In this document: piece by piece, positions 1 to 8,262 of the stretch | Numbering within the stretch: the first letter of the stretch is position 1 | Layout of the letters: every line of letters starts with the position of its first letter | DNA from: an uncultured Bacteroidales bacterium | GTDB lineage: Bacteria; Bacteroidota; Bacteroidia; Bacteroidales; UBA932 | Length of the DNA stretch: 8,562 nt | Direction: 5' to 3' | Assembly: GCA_945912085.1 (NCBI GenBank) | Contig: CAMEBJ010000045.1 | Coordinates: 1-8,562, forward strand | The notes under the pieces: model-generated | The model's database searches: none | What the model saw: the letters and a program-made list of their open reading frames with translations, nothing else | What the model was told of the DNA's origin: nothing | Made by a program: the position numbers and the translations under genes

Positions 1-2706
1 GGCATTCAACGGTGCTGCTGACAAGGGTCTGGCCATCCTGTCCTGCGAGCTGATCATATCGGAGATGTAGCCGCTCTGCTCCGCACCCAGGAGATTTCCT
101 GCACCTCTTATGTCAAGGTCCTGCATTGCTATGTTGAATCCGCTTCCAAGGTCGGAGAACGCCTCGATGGCCTTCAGTCTCCTTCTGGCATCGTCAGTAA
201 TCGAAACCAGAGGAGGCACGATAAGATAGCAGAATGCCCTCTTGTTAGACCTTCCCACCCTGCCCCTGAGCTGATGCAGGTCACTCAAGCCTATGTTCTG
301 AGCCTGATTGATGATTATGGTGTTGGCATTCGGGATGTCAAGGCCGTTCTCAATGATGGTAGTGCACAGAAGCATGTCATAGTCTCCGTCCATAAAGTCC
401 AGAATCTTGTTCTCCAGTTCCTTAGCCTCCATCTGACCGTGAGCCACGCAGATTCTCATATCCGGAATCATCCTCTGGAGAATGTCACAGATGGAAGGCA
501 GTTCCTCCACCCTGTTGTGCACGAAGAACACCTGCCCTCCCCTGTCGAGTTCGTAATTGATGATGTTCCTGACGGTGTCCTGTTCGAAAAGCATTATCTC
601 GGTCTGCACCGGAATCCTGTTTGGCGGAGGTGTATTGATGATTGAAAGGTCCCTTGCACCCAGAAGAGAAAACTGCAGAGTCCTCGGAATCGGTGTTGCG
701 GTCAGGGTAAGGGTGTCAACCGACAGTTTCAGCTGTCTGAGCTTTTCCTTTGCACTCACTCCGAACTTCTGCTCCTCATCAATTACCAGCAATCCCAAAT
801 CCTTGAAATCGAATCCTTTGCCAAGAAGCTTGTGGGTACCTATCACGATGTCGAGACGGCCGTTCTTCAATCTCTCCTGGATGTCGGAAATTTCCTTGGC
901 CGTACGCAGTCTGCTCACAAAGTCGATGTTGCAGGGAAAATCCTTCAGACGGTTCTTGAAAGTGTTGTAATGCTGGAGAGCAAGGATGGTGGTCGGCACC
1001 AGAACTGCCACCTGCTTGCTGTCAGCAACCGCCTTGAAAGCCGCCCTGATTGCAACCTCCGTCTTTCCGAATCCGACATCGCCGCAGACAAGACGGTCCA
1101 TCGGGCAACTGTCCTCCATATCTCTCTTGACAGCAGCCACTGCCTTCTCCTGGTCAGGAGTGTCCTCATACATAAAGGATGACTCCAGTTCAGTCTGGAG
1201 ATAAGTGTCGGCAGAAAAGGCAAATCCTTTCGCAGCCTTCCTCTTGGCATATAGCTGGATGAGTTCCTTGGCAATGTCCTTGACCTTGGACTTGGCACTG
1301 CTCTTGAGATTCTGCCAGGCCTTCGAACCAAGTTTGTTTATCTTAGGCGGCTCGGAATCCTTCGAGCGGTACCTTGAAATCTTGTGAAGGGCGTGCACGG
1401 AGACGAAAACCACGTCATTGTCCTTGTAGATGAGCTTCACAACCTCATTAACCCTTCCCTTGTCGTCACGGATTTTTACAAGTCCCCCGAAAATCCCGAC
1501 TCCATGATTGATATGCACGATGTAATCCCCGATGTTGAATGCTGCCAGGTCATTGATAGTCAGCTGTTCACTTCTCTCAACCGTCCTTCTGAGGGCCACC
1601 CTGTGGAAACGGTCGAAAATCTCGTGGTCTGAATAGCAGCAGACCTTGTCATCATTGTCAATGAACCCGCTGTGTATATTCATACTTGAGCGGAACTCCG
1701 GCATTATTCCCCCGTTCTGAGACAGGATTGAGCGCATCCTTTCAAGCTGCGACTCCTTTTCCCCGAAGATAATGACCCTGTACCCGTTTTCAAGACGGTT
1801 CCTGATGTCCTCAGTCAGCAGTTCGAAATTCTTGTTGAACACAGGCTGCGGAACAATGTCGAATTTCACAGCATTCTCCTGCGGACACCCCAGAGGAACA
1901 TCCAGATATACCCTCCTGAATTTCTCAAGCCCCCTGACAAAAGCCTCATTCTTGTACACATCCGAAGAATCCATCCACACAAGGCAGTTCTCCGGAAGCA
2001 CGTCCGTCACCGGCACCATCCTGAGGGTTTCTGACCCCGAAACCACGTCCGGGTAGATGTCAACGCTCTTCTCGTTTCTGACCGACAGCTGGGTATTCGC
2101 GTCGAAGACACCGATTGAATCAATCTCGTCACCGAAAAGCGAAATTCGGAAAGGGTTGTTGAAGGAATAGGAAAATATGTCAACAATACCTCCCCTGAGA
2201 GCAAACTGCCCAGGTTCCGAGACGAAATCCACCTTCTCGAAACCGTTCTCAAAAAGAATCTCCCCGATTCTGTCCCTGCTGATTTCCTCTCCAACCGTCA
2301 GTTTAAGAAGAGACTTCCTGAATGACTCCCTGTCCGGCACCTCCTCTGCAAGAGCCTGGGGATAGGAAACCACAAAAAGCGGCTTTTCAGATGCATCTCC
2401 CCTGACAATACTGTCAAGGGCAGATGTCCTCTGCACCCTCAGCGTAGCCCTGTAATTGCTCCTCTCCAGATTCTTCCCGGTTCCCGTCAAAAAAAAGACC
2501 CTGTCTCCCTCAACAAGATTGTAAAGATCTGCTGCACAATACTCTGCACTCTCCTTGTCAGGCAGCACCACAAGATGAATCCCGTTCCTGGCGACCTGAG
2601 TGAGCACGAACCAGCGTGCAGAAAGGAAAAGACCGCTGCAGAAGACAGACGAAGATGATGAAGATTTGACGGAAAGTTCCTTTGTTTTTTGTGAACTTAT
2701 CAACAT
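1..2706 (-). CDS. mfd: Transcription-repair coupling factor Mfd (3'-truncated by window edge)
   Basis: Mfd is a DNA translocase that removes RNA polymerase stalled at lesions and recruits UvrA for nucleotide excision repair. The minus-strand frame is open for 902 codons from ATG at 2706; family members in Bacteroidota are roughly 1,100 residues, so about 200 C-terminal residues lie outside. Seen in order: a six-serine run (15-20), a UvrB-like module with [11 protein letters not shown] (about 170-182), the RNA-polymerase-interacting domain around [16 protein letters not shown] (about 393-408), Walker A GDVGFGKT (542-549), DEEQ box (643-646), TATPIPRT (669-676), HQLRGRVGR (811-819) and [13 protein letters not shown] of the RecG-like translocation region (to 879). 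An AGAGG stretch lies three bases before ATG and supports the start. Residues 885-902 no longer resemble Mfd (see findings). It is divergent from ruvB. Identity is secure; only the extreme visible end is doubtful. Confidence 0.96.
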   Translation of the reverse strand, partial: MLISSQKTKELSVKSSSSSSVFCSGLFLSARWFVLTQVARNGIHLVVLPDKESAEYCAADLYNLVEGDRVFFLTGTGKNLERSNYRATLRVQRTSALDSIVRGDASEKPLFVVSYPQALAEEVPDRESFRKSLLKLTVGEEISRDRIGEILFENGFEKVDFVSEPGQFALRGGIVDIFSYSFNNPFRISLFGDEIDSIGVFDANTQLSVRNEKSVDIYPDVVSGSETLRMVPVTDVLPENCLVWMDSSDVYKNEAFVRGLEKFRRVYLDVPLGCPQENAVKFDIVPQPVFNKNFELLTEDIRNRLENGYRVIIFGEKESQLERMRSILSQNGGIMPEFRSSMNIHSGFIDNDDKVCCYSDHEIFDRFHRVALRRTVERSEQLTINDLAAFNIGDYIVHINHGVGIFGGLVKIRDDKGRVNEVVKLIYKDNDVVFVSVHALHKISRYRSKDSEPPKINKLGSKAWQNLKSSAKSKVKDIAKELIQLYAKRKAAKGFAFSADTYLQTELESSFMYEDTPDQEKAVAAVKRDMEDSCPMDRLVCGDVGFGKTEVAIRAAFKAVADSKQVAVLVPTTILALQHYNTFKNRLKDFPCNIDFVSRLRTAKEISDIQERLKNGRLDIVIGTHKLLGKGFDFKDLGLLVIDEEQKFGVSAKEKLRQLKLSVDTLTLTATPIPRTLQFSLLGARDLSIINTPPPNRIPVQTEIMLFEQDTVRNIINYELDRGGQVFFVHNRVEELPSICDILQRMIPDMRICVAHGQMEAKELENKILDFMDGDYDMLLCTTIIENGLDIPNANTIIINQAQNIGLSDLHQLRGRVGRSNKRAFCYLIVPPLVSITDDARRRLKAIEAFSDLGSGFNIAMQDLDIRGAGNLLGAEQSGYISDMISSQDRMARPLSAAPLNA

Positions 2707-2708
2707 TT
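2695..2708 (+). repeat. 14-bp direct repeat, copy 1 (DnaA-box-like), overlapping the mfd start
   Basis: ACTTATCAACATTT occurs here and identically at 2911-2924, exactly 216 bases away in the same orientation. It includes TTATCAACA (2697-2705), one base from the classical DnaA box TTATCCACA. This copy spans the mfd ATG, so it also encodes the first residues M-L-I-S on the minus strand. The repeat is seen directly; DnaA binding is inference. Confidence 0.6.
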
Positions 2709-2720
2709 ACCTCTAAATTT

Positions 2721-2764
2721 CTGTTAATAACCTATTGAAAACACTGTTAAAAACATTTGAAAAC
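2721..2764. repeat. Imperfect tandem repeat of about 22 bp, two copies
   Basis: Unit 1 (2721-2742) and unit 2 (2744-2764) both begin CTGTTAA and end TTGAAAAC, with a few substitutions and one length difference between. The pair sits 15-58 bases upstream of the mfd start codon, in the position of its 5' leader or core promoter. This could be a two-site operator, or chance similarity in AT-rich DNA. Confidence 0.5.
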
Positions 2765-2910
2765 TAAATTATGACCTGAACAAAATCCGCATACCGGAAG
2801 TCTGAAAATAAAATGCAACAGGATCGGGAAATTTTTTCCAAAAAAAGGCCAAATGGGTTCTCAACCATTTACGGTATATCTAACATATTGATATTCAGTA
2901 TACATCTAAT

Positions 2911-2924
2911 ACTTATCAACATTT
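2911..2924 (+). repeat. 14-bp direct repeat, copy 2 (DnaA-box-like), upstream of ruvB
   Basis: This is an exact second copy of ACTTATCAACATTT, with the DnaA-box-like TTATCAACA at 2913-2921. It lies 73 bases upstream of the ruvB ATG, directly before a very AT-rich stretch. It is non-coding, so its identity with copy 1 is not explained by shared protein sequence. The function is not known from the sequence. Confidence 0.6.
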
Positions 2925-2964
2925 CAACAACAGTATATAAAACAAGACTTATTAAAAAATAAAT

Positions 2965-2972
2965 TATATTTG
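2965..2972 (+). promoter_or_regulatory. Possible Bacteroidales -7 element for ruvB
   Basis: TATATTTG matches the -7 consensus TAnnTTTG known for Bacteroides and relatives, and lies 24 bases before the ruvB ATG. That would give a short leader of roughly 15-18 bases. No TTTG is found 19-21 bases upstream, so the -33 half is missing and the call is tentative in such AT-rich DNA. Confidence 0.35.
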
Positions 2973-2996
2973 TATTTGTAATTTTTTGATAATGTT

Positions 2997-4019
2997 ATGG
3001 CGGAAGCGTTCGACCCTCACAGAATCGAGGGCAAAGATAAGGATTTGGACGGAATAATCAGGCCGCAGGACCTTAATGAATTCACCGGACAGGACAAGAT
3101 AATCTCGAACCTCAAGATTTTCGTGCAGGCCGCGAAAATGAGAGGGGAGTCCCTTGACCACGTCCTTTTCCACGGTCCTCCCGGACTTGGCAAGACCACA
3201 TTGGCACACATCATAGCCAATGAACTGGGAGTCAATATGAAAATTACTTCCGGCCCCGTCCTGGACAAACCCGGAGACCTGGCCGGTCTGCTGACATCCC
3301 TTGATGAGGGCGATGTCCTTTTCATTGACGAGATTCACCGTCTCTCTCCTGTCGTGGAGGAATACCTCTATTCCGCGATGGAGGACTTCGTGATTGACAT
3401 AATGATTGACAAGGGACCCGGAGCAAGGTCTGTCCGCATCTCTCTGAACCCTTTCACCCTAGTAGGGGCTACCACCAGAAGCGGTCTTCTCACCTCACCT
3501 CTGAGGGCGAGGTTCGGAATCAAATGCGCCCTTGAGTACTACGACACCGCCAATCTGGTACATATAGTAAAAAGGAGTGCCTCTATATTAAATATAGGTA
3601 TAGAGGAGGATGCAGCCTTTGAGATTGCCCTCAGAAGCCGTGGAACGCCCCGAATCGCGAACTCGCTCCTGAGAAGGGTAAGGGACTTCGCTCAGGTTGT
3701 CGGGAACGGTCATATCGATTTGAAGATTGCCAGATATGCCCTTGACGCGCTGAACATCGACAAGAGGGGATTGGACGCAATCGACAACAAGATTCTTAGG
3801 ACCATAATCACAAAGTTCAACGGTGGACCTGTCGGAGCCAACACCATAGCGACGGCAGTTGGGGAGGACCAGGGGTCTCTCGAAGAGGTCTATGAACCTT
3901 TCCTCATCAAGGAGGGATTCATCGTCAGGACTCCGAGGGGGAGGGAAGCTACATCCCTTGCCTACAGGCATCTGGGACTTGAACAGTCGCAAGGTTCTGA
4001 TTCTCCATCTCTTTTTTAA
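2997..4019 (+). CDS. ruvB: Holliday junction branch migration ATPase RuvB
   Basis: RuvB forms hexameric rings that, with RuvA, pump DNA through Holliday junctions during recombinational repair. The protein is 340 residues, the usual family length. Visible motifs: Walker A GPPGLGKT (60-67), Walker B LFIDEIH (108-114), sensor 1 GATTR (157-161), the SPLRARFG segment with the likely arginine finger R170, sensor 2 around GTPR (216-219), and the C-terminal winged-helix motif TPRGR (312-316). ATG at 2997 gives the expected N-terminus before the [13 protein letters not shown] segment; there is no clear Shine-Dalgarno sequence. ruvA and ruvC are not in the window. No terminator is visible before frdA, 66 bases downstream, so read-through into frdAB is possible. 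A short AT-rich hairpin lies within the gene at 3580-3606. Confidence 0.98.
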   Translation: MAEAFDPHRIEGKDKDLDGIIRPQDLNEFTGQDKIISNLKIFVQAAKMRGESLDHVLFHGPPGLGKTTLAHIIANELGVNMKITSGPVLDKPGDLAGLLTSLDEGDVLFIDEIHRLSPVVEEYLYSAMEDFVIDIMIDKGPGARSVRISLNPFTLVGATTRSGLLTSPLRARFGIKCALEYYDTANLVHIVKRSASILNIGIEEDAAFEIALRSRGTPRIANSLLRRVRDFAQVVGNGHIDLKIARYALDALNIDKRGLDAIDNKILRTIITKFNGGPVGANTIATAVGEDQGSLEEVYEPFLIKEGFIVRTPRGREATSLAYRHLGLEQSQGSDSPSLF

Positions 4020-4026
4020 TACTTAT

Positions 4027-4058
4027 TTTGTTTAAGTGCATAAAAATCCGTAAAATTG
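4027..4058 (+). promoter_or_regulatory. Candidate Bacteroidales promoter for frdAB
   Basis: TTTG at 4027-4030, a 20-base spacer, then TAAAATTG at 4051-4058. The known Bacteroidales consensus is TTTG, 19-21 bases, TAnnTTTG, so the spacing fits and the -7 box has one mismatch. Transcription would start near 4065, about 20 bases before the frdA ATG. This would let frdAB be expressed independently of ruvB. Short motifs in AT-rich DNA can arise by chance. Confidence 0.45.
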
Positions 4059-4085
4059 TGCCGAAATTTCAATACACACTATAAA

Positions 4086-6032
4086 ATGGCCGAAAAATTA
4101 ATTTCTAAGATTCCTGAGGGACCTTTGTCTGAGAAATGGACAAAGCACAAATCTCAGATCCGTGTTGTCAGTCCTGGCAACAAAAGGAAACTCGAAGTCA
4201 TTGTCATAGGAACAGGTCTCGGAGGAGCGTCTGCAGCTGCTTCTCTCGGAGAACTTGGCTACAACGTCAAAGTGTTCTGCATCAGCGATTCACCTCGTCG
4301 CGCCCACTCAATCGCGGCACAGGGAGGTATCAATGCGGCAAAGAACTACCAGAACGACAACGACTCCATCTACCGTCTTTTCTATGACACAATCAAAGGT
4401 GGTGACTACAGAAGCCGCGAAGCCAATGTGTACCGTCTTGCGGAGGTCAGCAACAACATCATCGACCAGTGCGTGGCACAGGGAGTTCCTTTCGCAAGGG
4501 AGTACGGCGGACTTCTCGCCAACCGCTCTTTCGGAGGTGCGCAGGTGAGCCGTACCTTCTACGCCCGCGGACAAACCGGACAGCAGCTTCTTCTGGGTGC
4601 ATACGCAGCTCTCAACAGGCAGATTGCTGCTGGAACCGTGAAGAGCTACCCTCGTCACGAAATGCTTGATTTGGTTCTTATCAACGGAGAGGCAAAAGGC
4701 ATCATCGCAAGGAATCTTGTTACAGGAGAAATTGAAAGATTCGGAGCCCACGCAGTCGTGATTGCTTCCGGAGGATATGGAAACACCTACTTCCTCTCAA
4801 CCAATGCAATGAACAGCAACGGTTCTGCAGCCTGGCAGTGCTACAAGAAAGGCGCATTCTTCGCCAACCCTTGTTTTGCCCAGATTCACCCGACCTGTAT
4901 ACCTGTTCACGGCGAGCAGCAGTCAAAACTGACCCTTATGTCAGAGTCCCTGCGCAACGACGGCCGTATCTGGGTACCTAAGAAGAAAGAGGATGTTGAG
5001 AAACTCCGCAAACATCAGATAAAACCTTCGGACATCGCCGAAGAGGACAGGGACTACTACCTCGAGCGCCGTTACCCTGCATTCGGAAACCTCGTGCCTC
5101 GTGACGTGGCTTCCCGTGCCGCAAAAGAGCGCTGCGACGCCGGCTACGGTGTGAACGAGACCGGTCTGGCAGTCTTCCTTGACTTCAAGACAGCAATCGA
5201 GCGCCTCGGAGAGGAGGTCATCAGAAAGAGATATGGAAACCTCTTCCAGATGTACGAAAAAATCACGGCAACCAATCCTTACAAGGAGCCGATGATGATT
5301 TACCCTGCAATACACTACACAATGGGAGGTATCTGGGTTGACTACAACCTTATGACCACCATCCCTGGTCTTTACGCAATCGGTGAGGCAAACTTCTCCG
5401 ATCACGGTGGAAACAGGCTCGGTGCATCAGCCCTTATGCAGGGACTTGCAGACGGTTACTTCATCCTTCCATACACCATCGGAGACTACCTTGCATCCAA
5501 GTTCAAGGAGCCTAAGACAGACATCAATGCTCCTGAGTTTGCAGAGGCTGAGAAGGCAGTCCGTGCCAAGATTGAAAAACTCTTCTCAATCAAGGGTAAG
5601 GAGAGCGTGGACACAATCCACAAGCGTCTGGGACACATTATGTGGGAGTATGTCGGAATGGCACGCAACGCAGAAGGTCTGAAGGAAGGCATCAAACGTA
5701 TTCAGGAACTCAAGAAGGAATTCTGGAGCAATGTCTATGTTGCAGGTGAGAACGGTGAGTTCAACCAGGAACTCGAGAAGGCTCTCAGGCTTGCCGACTT
5801 CCTTGAAATCGGTGAACTTATGGCCCGTGACGCACTCAACAGAAACGAGTCCTGCGGAGGTCACTTCCGTGAGGAGTACCAGACAGAGGACGGAGAGACC
5901 AAGCGTGACGACGAAAACTATATGTACGTAGCCGCGTGGGAGTACAAGGGCGAGGGCGTTGAGCCTGAGCTCCACAAGGAACCTCTCAAGTACGAGAATA
6001 TAAAGATAGCTACCAGAAACTATAAAGACTGA
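4086..6032 (+). CDS. frdA: Fumarate reductase/succinate dehydrogenase flavoprotein subunit
   Basis: Catalytic subunit that interconverts fumarate and succinate at a covalently bound FAD. In anaerobic Bacteroidales it mainly reduces fumarate with menaquinol-derived electrons, yielding succinate. With ATG at 4086 it has 648 residues, normal for the Bacteroidota/Bacillus-like type. Seen: dinucleotide-binding GTGLGG (42-47); HSIAAQGG with the FAD-linking histidine H74; active-site regions HPT (H268), PRDVASRA (R339 to R344) and HYTMGG (H410); and the FAD/substrate motif [18 protein letters not shown] with R444. A TTG codon at 4056 in frame would add ten unlikely residues and lies inside the predicted promoter, so ATG is preferred. 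It lacks a signal peptide or membrane segment, as expected for the cytoplasmic face. frdB follows after six bases. The usual upstream cytochrome b gene frdC is absent. The sdhA name would be equally valid. Confidence 0.97.
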   Translation: MAEKLISKIPEGPLSEKWTKHKSQIRVVSPGNKRKLEVIVIGTGLGGASAAASLGELGYNVKVFCISDSPRRAHSIAAQGGINAAKNYQNDNDSIYRLFYDTIKGGDYRSREANVYRLAEVSNNIIDQCVAQGVPFAREYGGLLANRSFGGAQVSRTFYARGQTGQQLLLGAYAALNRQIAAGTVKSYPRHEMLDLVLINGEAKGIIARNLVTGEIERFGAHAVVIASGGYGNTYFLSTNAMNSNGSAAWQCYKKGAFFANPCFAQIHPTCIPVHGEQQSKLTLMSESLRNDGRIWVPKKKEDVEKLRKHQIKPSDIAEEDRDYYLERRYPAFGNLVPRDVASRAAKERCDAGYGVNETGLAVFLDFKTAIERLGEEVIRKRYGNLFQMYEKITATNPYKEPMMIYPAIHYTMGGIWVDYNLMTTIPGLYAIGEANFSDHGGNRLGASALMQGLADGYFILPYTIGDYLASKFKEPKTDINAPEFAEAEKAVRAKIEKLFSIKGKESVDTIHKRLGHIMWEYVGMARNAEGLKEGIKRIQELKKEFWSNVYVAGENGEFNQELEKALRLADFLEIGELMARDALNRNESCGGHFREEYQTEDGETKRDDENYMYVAAWEYKGEGVEPELHKEPLKYENIKIATRNYKD

Positions 6033-6038
6033 TTTGAA

Positions 6039-6818
6039 ATGGATTTGACTTTGAAAGTATGGCGTCAGAAAAACGCCAAGTCTAAAGGTCACTTTGAGAC
6101 CTATAAGGTCAGGAACATCTCTCCTGACAGCTCTTTCCTCGAGATGCTTGACATTCTGAATGAGCAGCTGATTTCAGAGGGTATTGATCCGGTAGCTGTT
6201 GAGAAAGGCTGCAAGAGCTCCGGCCCTGTGTCATTCGATCACGATTGCCGTGAGGGAATCTGCGGTGCCTGCTCACTTTACATCAACGGTAGGGCACACG
6301 GCCCAGACGATGAGGTGACAACCTGCCAGCTGCATATGCGCAAGTTCAAGGACGGTGACACAATCACCATCGAGCCTTGGAGAAGCAAGGGTTTCCCTGT
6401 AATCAAGGATCTTGTCGTTGACCGTCAGGCATTTGACAAGATTCTTCAGGCAGGTGGATTCGTTTCAGTTGGAACCGGCGGTGTTCCTGACGGAAATGCC
6501 ATTCCTATTCCTCAGGAGAAGGCAGAGGAGAGTATGGATGGAGCAGCCTGCATCGGATGCGGTGCCTGTGTGGCAACCTGCAAGAACGGTTCTGCAATGC
6601 TCTTCGTAGCAGCCCGCGTAAGTTCACTCGCACTTCTGCCGCAGGGCAAGGTTGAGGGAGCAAAACGTGCAAAGGCTATGGTTGCAAAGATGGACGAGCT
6701 CGGCTTCGGTGCCTGCACCAACACGAGGGCTTGTGAGATGGAATGTCCTAAGCACATTACCGTCAATCACATAGCAAGGCTCAACCGCGAGTATCTTTGC
6801 GCTAAGTTCAAGGACTAG
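6039..6818 (+). CDS. frdB: Fumarate reductase/succinate dehydrogenase iron-sulfur subunit
   Basis: Electron-transfer subunit passing electrons between the quinone-binding membrane anchor and the FrdA flavin through three iron-sulfur clusters. It has 259 residues. All cluster ligands are visible: [2Fe-2S] C70, C75, C78, C96 in a plant-ferredoxin-like N-terminal domain; [4Fe-4S] C171, C174, C177 with C236; [3Fe-4S] C181, C226, C232. The spacing follows the pattern known from E. coli FrdB. A longer linker (about 138-166) precedes the second cluster motif, as in Bacillus-like and Bacteroidota forms. ATG at 6039 comes six bases after the frdA stop, so the two are almost certainly co-transcribed and probably translationally coupled, with no obvious Shine-Dalgarno sequence. 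A strong terminator follows. sdhB is an alternative name. Confidence 0.97.
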   Translation: MDLTLKVWRQKNAKSKGHFETYKVRNISPDSSFLEMLDILNEQLISEGIDPVAVEKGCKSSGPVSFDHDCREGICGACSLYINGRAHGPDDEVTTCQLHMRKFKDGDTITIEPWRSKGFPVIKDLVVDRQAFDKILQAGGFVSVGTGGVPDGNAIPIPQEKAEESMDGAACIGCGACVATCKNGSAMLFVAARVSSLALLPQGKVEGAKRAKAMVAKMDELGFGACTNTRACEMECPKHITVNHIARLNREYLCAKFKD

Positions 6819-6836
6819 TCGCCTGCTTACAAATTG

Positions 6837-6886
6837 AAAGAGGAGGTCCTCTACAAGTTTTCTAGGCTTGTGAGGACCTCCTTTTT
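6837..6886 (+). terminator. Strong intrinsic terminator after frdB
   Basis: AGGAGGTCCTC (6841-6851) pairs perfectly with GAGGACCTCCT (6872-6882). The stem continues inward, past a one-base bulge (6852), with ACAAG (6853-6857) against CTTGT (6867-6871), leaving a nine-base loop. Outward, the A-rich 6837-6839 pairs with the T run (6882-6886) directly after the stem. The stop codon of frdB is 19 bases upstream. This is a textbook Rho-independent terminator and closes the frdAB unit. Confidence 0.93.
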
Positions 6887-7058
6887 AGCTATCTTATTGT
6901 CTTTCTGTTAATACTTTACATCCTGTATACATTACTCAAGTTTCTCAAGTTCATAATTATCTTTTATCGTGATTGTTGGCGTATTGAGAAACTTAAGCTA
7001 TTTTCAGATTCCATTTCAATACGGGAATTAAGACTAACAGGCTGGTAATGACAAAGTT
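6887..7058. other. Convergent intergenic region between frdB and hflX
   Basis: This 172-base AT-rich stretch lies between two converging genes. No gene or RNA was recognised. It contains a direct duplication of CTCAAGTT (6935-6942 and 6944-6951), a long inverted repeat (6935-6948 with 6984-6997) and most of a hairpin that reaches into the hflX stop codon. No clear U-tract terminator for hflX was found. Confidence 0.75.
6935..6997 (-). repeat. 14-bp inverted repeat with 35-base spacer, downstream of hflX
   Basis: Arms 6935-6948 and 6984-6997 are complementary at 13 of 14 positions, with an exact core AAGTTTCTCAA / TTGAGAAACTT. The one non-matching pair is C/A in plus-strand RNA but G-U in minus-strand RNA, so folding is slightly better in an hflX 3' transcript. 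No T run follows on the minus strand, so it is not a standard terminator. Confidence 0.5.
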
Positions 7059-7065
7059 TTACCAG
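7042..7065 (-). repeat. 7-bp hairpin covering the hflX stop codon
   Basis: CTGGTAA (7042-7048) and TTACCAG (7059-7065) form a perfect seven-base-pair stem with a ten-base loop. On the minus strand the first arm contains the TAA stop of hflX. No U tract follows, so it may be a 3' stabilising structure or chance. Confidence 0.4.
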
Positions 7066-8249
7066 AGGAAATTGTCGAAAGGGTAGCGTCCGGCGTGGAT
7101 TTCGGCGACCATCTTGTAGAGATCGGAGCGGAGTTTGTCTATTCCGATTTTCTCCTTTGCTGAGATGAATATGCAAGGAGTGTTCTCTTTTGCAATCCAG
7201 CTGTTCTTGAACTCGTCAAGCGTGTAGTTTTCCTGCTTTTTAGGCTCCAGGGAGAACTCGTCGTACTCTTCATATCTGTAGCTGTCAATCTTGTTGAAAA
7301 CGACGAAAATAGGCTTGTTTATGGCCTTTATGTCCCTTAGAGTTTCCTCCACCACGCGGATGTGTTCCTCGAAATTCGGGTGGGAGATGTCCACCACGTG
7401 CATCAGAATGTCAGCTTCCCTAACCTCGTCAAGTGTACTCTTGAATGCCTCCACAAGTTGGGTTGGGAGTTTCCTGATGAATCCCACGGTGTCACTCAGC
7501 AGGAATGGCACATTTTCTATTACCACCTTCCTTACTGTAGTGTCCAGGGTGGCGAAGAGTTTGTTCTCCGCAAAAACGTCGCTTTTGGCCAGAAGATTCA
7601 TCAGAGTACTCTTTCCCACATTTGTGTATCCAACGAGGGAAATCCTAACCAATGAGCCCCTGTTTCCACGCTGTGAGGCCATCTGCTTGTCAACTTTCTG
7701 AAGCTGTTCCTTGAGTTTGGCGATTTTCGTCTGGATGATTCTTCTGTCTGTCTCAATCTGTGTCTCTCCCGGACCCCTCATTCCTATTCCTCCCTTCTGC
7801 CTTTCAAGGTGAGTCCACATTCGGGTAAGTCTTGGAAGAAGATATTGATACTGAGCAAGTTCAACCTGCATTTTTGCGTAAGCAGTCTTGGCTCTCTGAG
7901 CGAAAATGTCCAGAATCAGATTTGTTCTGTCGAGTATTCTGATTTCGAGTTCCCTCTCGATGTTCCTGAGTTGGGTAGGGGAGAGTTCATCATCGAAAAT
8001 CACCACATCGGTCTGGTTTTCTGCTATGTAGTCCTTGATTTCCTGCAGTTTTCCGCTTCTGATGTAGGTTCTTGAGTCGGGTTTGTCAACTTTCTGGATG
8101 AATTTCTTTCTGCCCTCAGCTCCTGCCGTCTCAGCAAGGAACTCAAGTTCGTCAAGGTATTCCATTACCTGCCTTTCGTCGTCGCCTTGTTTTATGACTC
8201 CAACGAAGACTGCTTTATCTTTATATGGTTCTTCTTGTTTTTTGCTCAT
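7059..8249 (-). CDS. hflX: Ribosome-associated GTPase HflX
   Basis: HflX is a GTPase of the Obg-HflX superfamily that binds ribosomes; in E. coli it splits stalled or heat-damaged 70S ribosomes. The protein is 396 residues. The N-terminal HflX domain includes RILDRTNLILDIFAQRA (104-120) and the helical segment to about 143, then the glycine-rich linker GGIGMRGPGETQIETDRR (153-170) and a coiled helix. GTPase motifs: G1 GYTNVGKST (207-215), G2 region ATLDTTVR (233-240), G3 DTVGF (253-257), G4 NKID (319-322), G5 SAKEKIG (363-369). ATG at 8249 gives a normal N-terminus; no clear Shine-Dalgarno sequence precedes it. A short charged stretch (325-345) extends the segment after G4. It lies downstream of the tonB-like gene on the same strand but is separated by a terminator-like hairpin. 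Unlike gammaproteobacteria, hfq and hflKC are not adjacent. Confidence 0.97.
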   Translation of the reverse strand: MSKKQEEPYKDKAVFVGVIKQGDDERQVMEYLDELEFLAETAGAEGRKKFIQKVDKPDSRTYIRSGKLQEIKDYIAENQTDVVIFDDELSPTQLRNIERELEIRILDRTNLILDIFAQRAKTAYAKMQVELAQYQYLLPRLTRMWTHLERQKGGIGMRGPGETQIETDRRIIQTKIAKLKEQLQKVDKQMASQRGNRGSLVRISLVGYTNVGKSTLMNLLAKSDVFAENKLFATLDTTVRKVVIENVPFLLSDTVGFIRKLPTQLVEAFKSTLDEVREADILMHVVDISHPNFEEHIRVVEETLRDIKAINKPIFVVFNKIDSYRYEEYDEFSLEPKKQENYTLDEFKNSWIAKENTPCIFISAKEKIGIDKLRSDLYKMVAEIHAGRYPFDNFLW

Positions 8250-8262
8250 ATAGTTTGATTAC

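Larger units (their letters stand above)
2707..2996. other. AT-rich divergent intergenic region between mfd and ruvB
   Basis: This 290-base region separates two outward-facing DNA-repair genes and must hold both promoters. No convincing protein or structural RNA gene is visible. It carries an imperfect tandem repeat near mfd, one copy of a 14-base direct repeat (the other copy overlaps the mfd start), two CAGTATA heptamers (2896-2902 and 2931-2937), and a small palindrome GGAAATTTTTTCC (2828-2840). The last 76 bases before ruvB (2921-2996) contain only 11 G or C, about 14%, against roughly half G+C in the flanking genes. No promoter for mfd matching the Bacteroidales TTTG/TAnnTTTG pattern was found. 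Confidence 0.8.

Noticed and set aside
274..2365. Plus-strand open frames of 60-137 codons opposite mfd
   Set aside because: They lie wholly within the long, motif-rich mfd frame on the other strand and resemble no family; they are antisense shadows.
2759..2784. TAGTTTTC with TTTG on the minus strand as an mfd promoter
   Set aside because: The spacing is 14 bases rather than 19-21 and the -7 box has a mismatch.
2697..2996. A full chromosomal replication origin (oriC)
   Set aside because: Only two DnaA-box-like 9-mers and an AT-rich stretch are present. There is no box cluster, and dnaA/dnaN are not nearby, so I report the repeats only.
2964..3992. Minus-strand open frames opposite ruvB
   Set aside because: They overlap conserved RuvB motifs and have no recognisable domain or ribosome-binding context.
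4056..4085. In-frame TTG at 4056 as an earlier frdA start
   Set aside because: It would add [10 protein letters not shown], which is unlike FrdA N-termini, and it overlaps the candidate -7 element; ATG at 4086 gives the family-typical start.
4941..6092. Minus-strand open frames of 154 and 168 codons opposite frdA
   Set aside because: They are explained by the codon structure of frdA; no homology is recognised and all FrdA motifs are intact on the plus strand.
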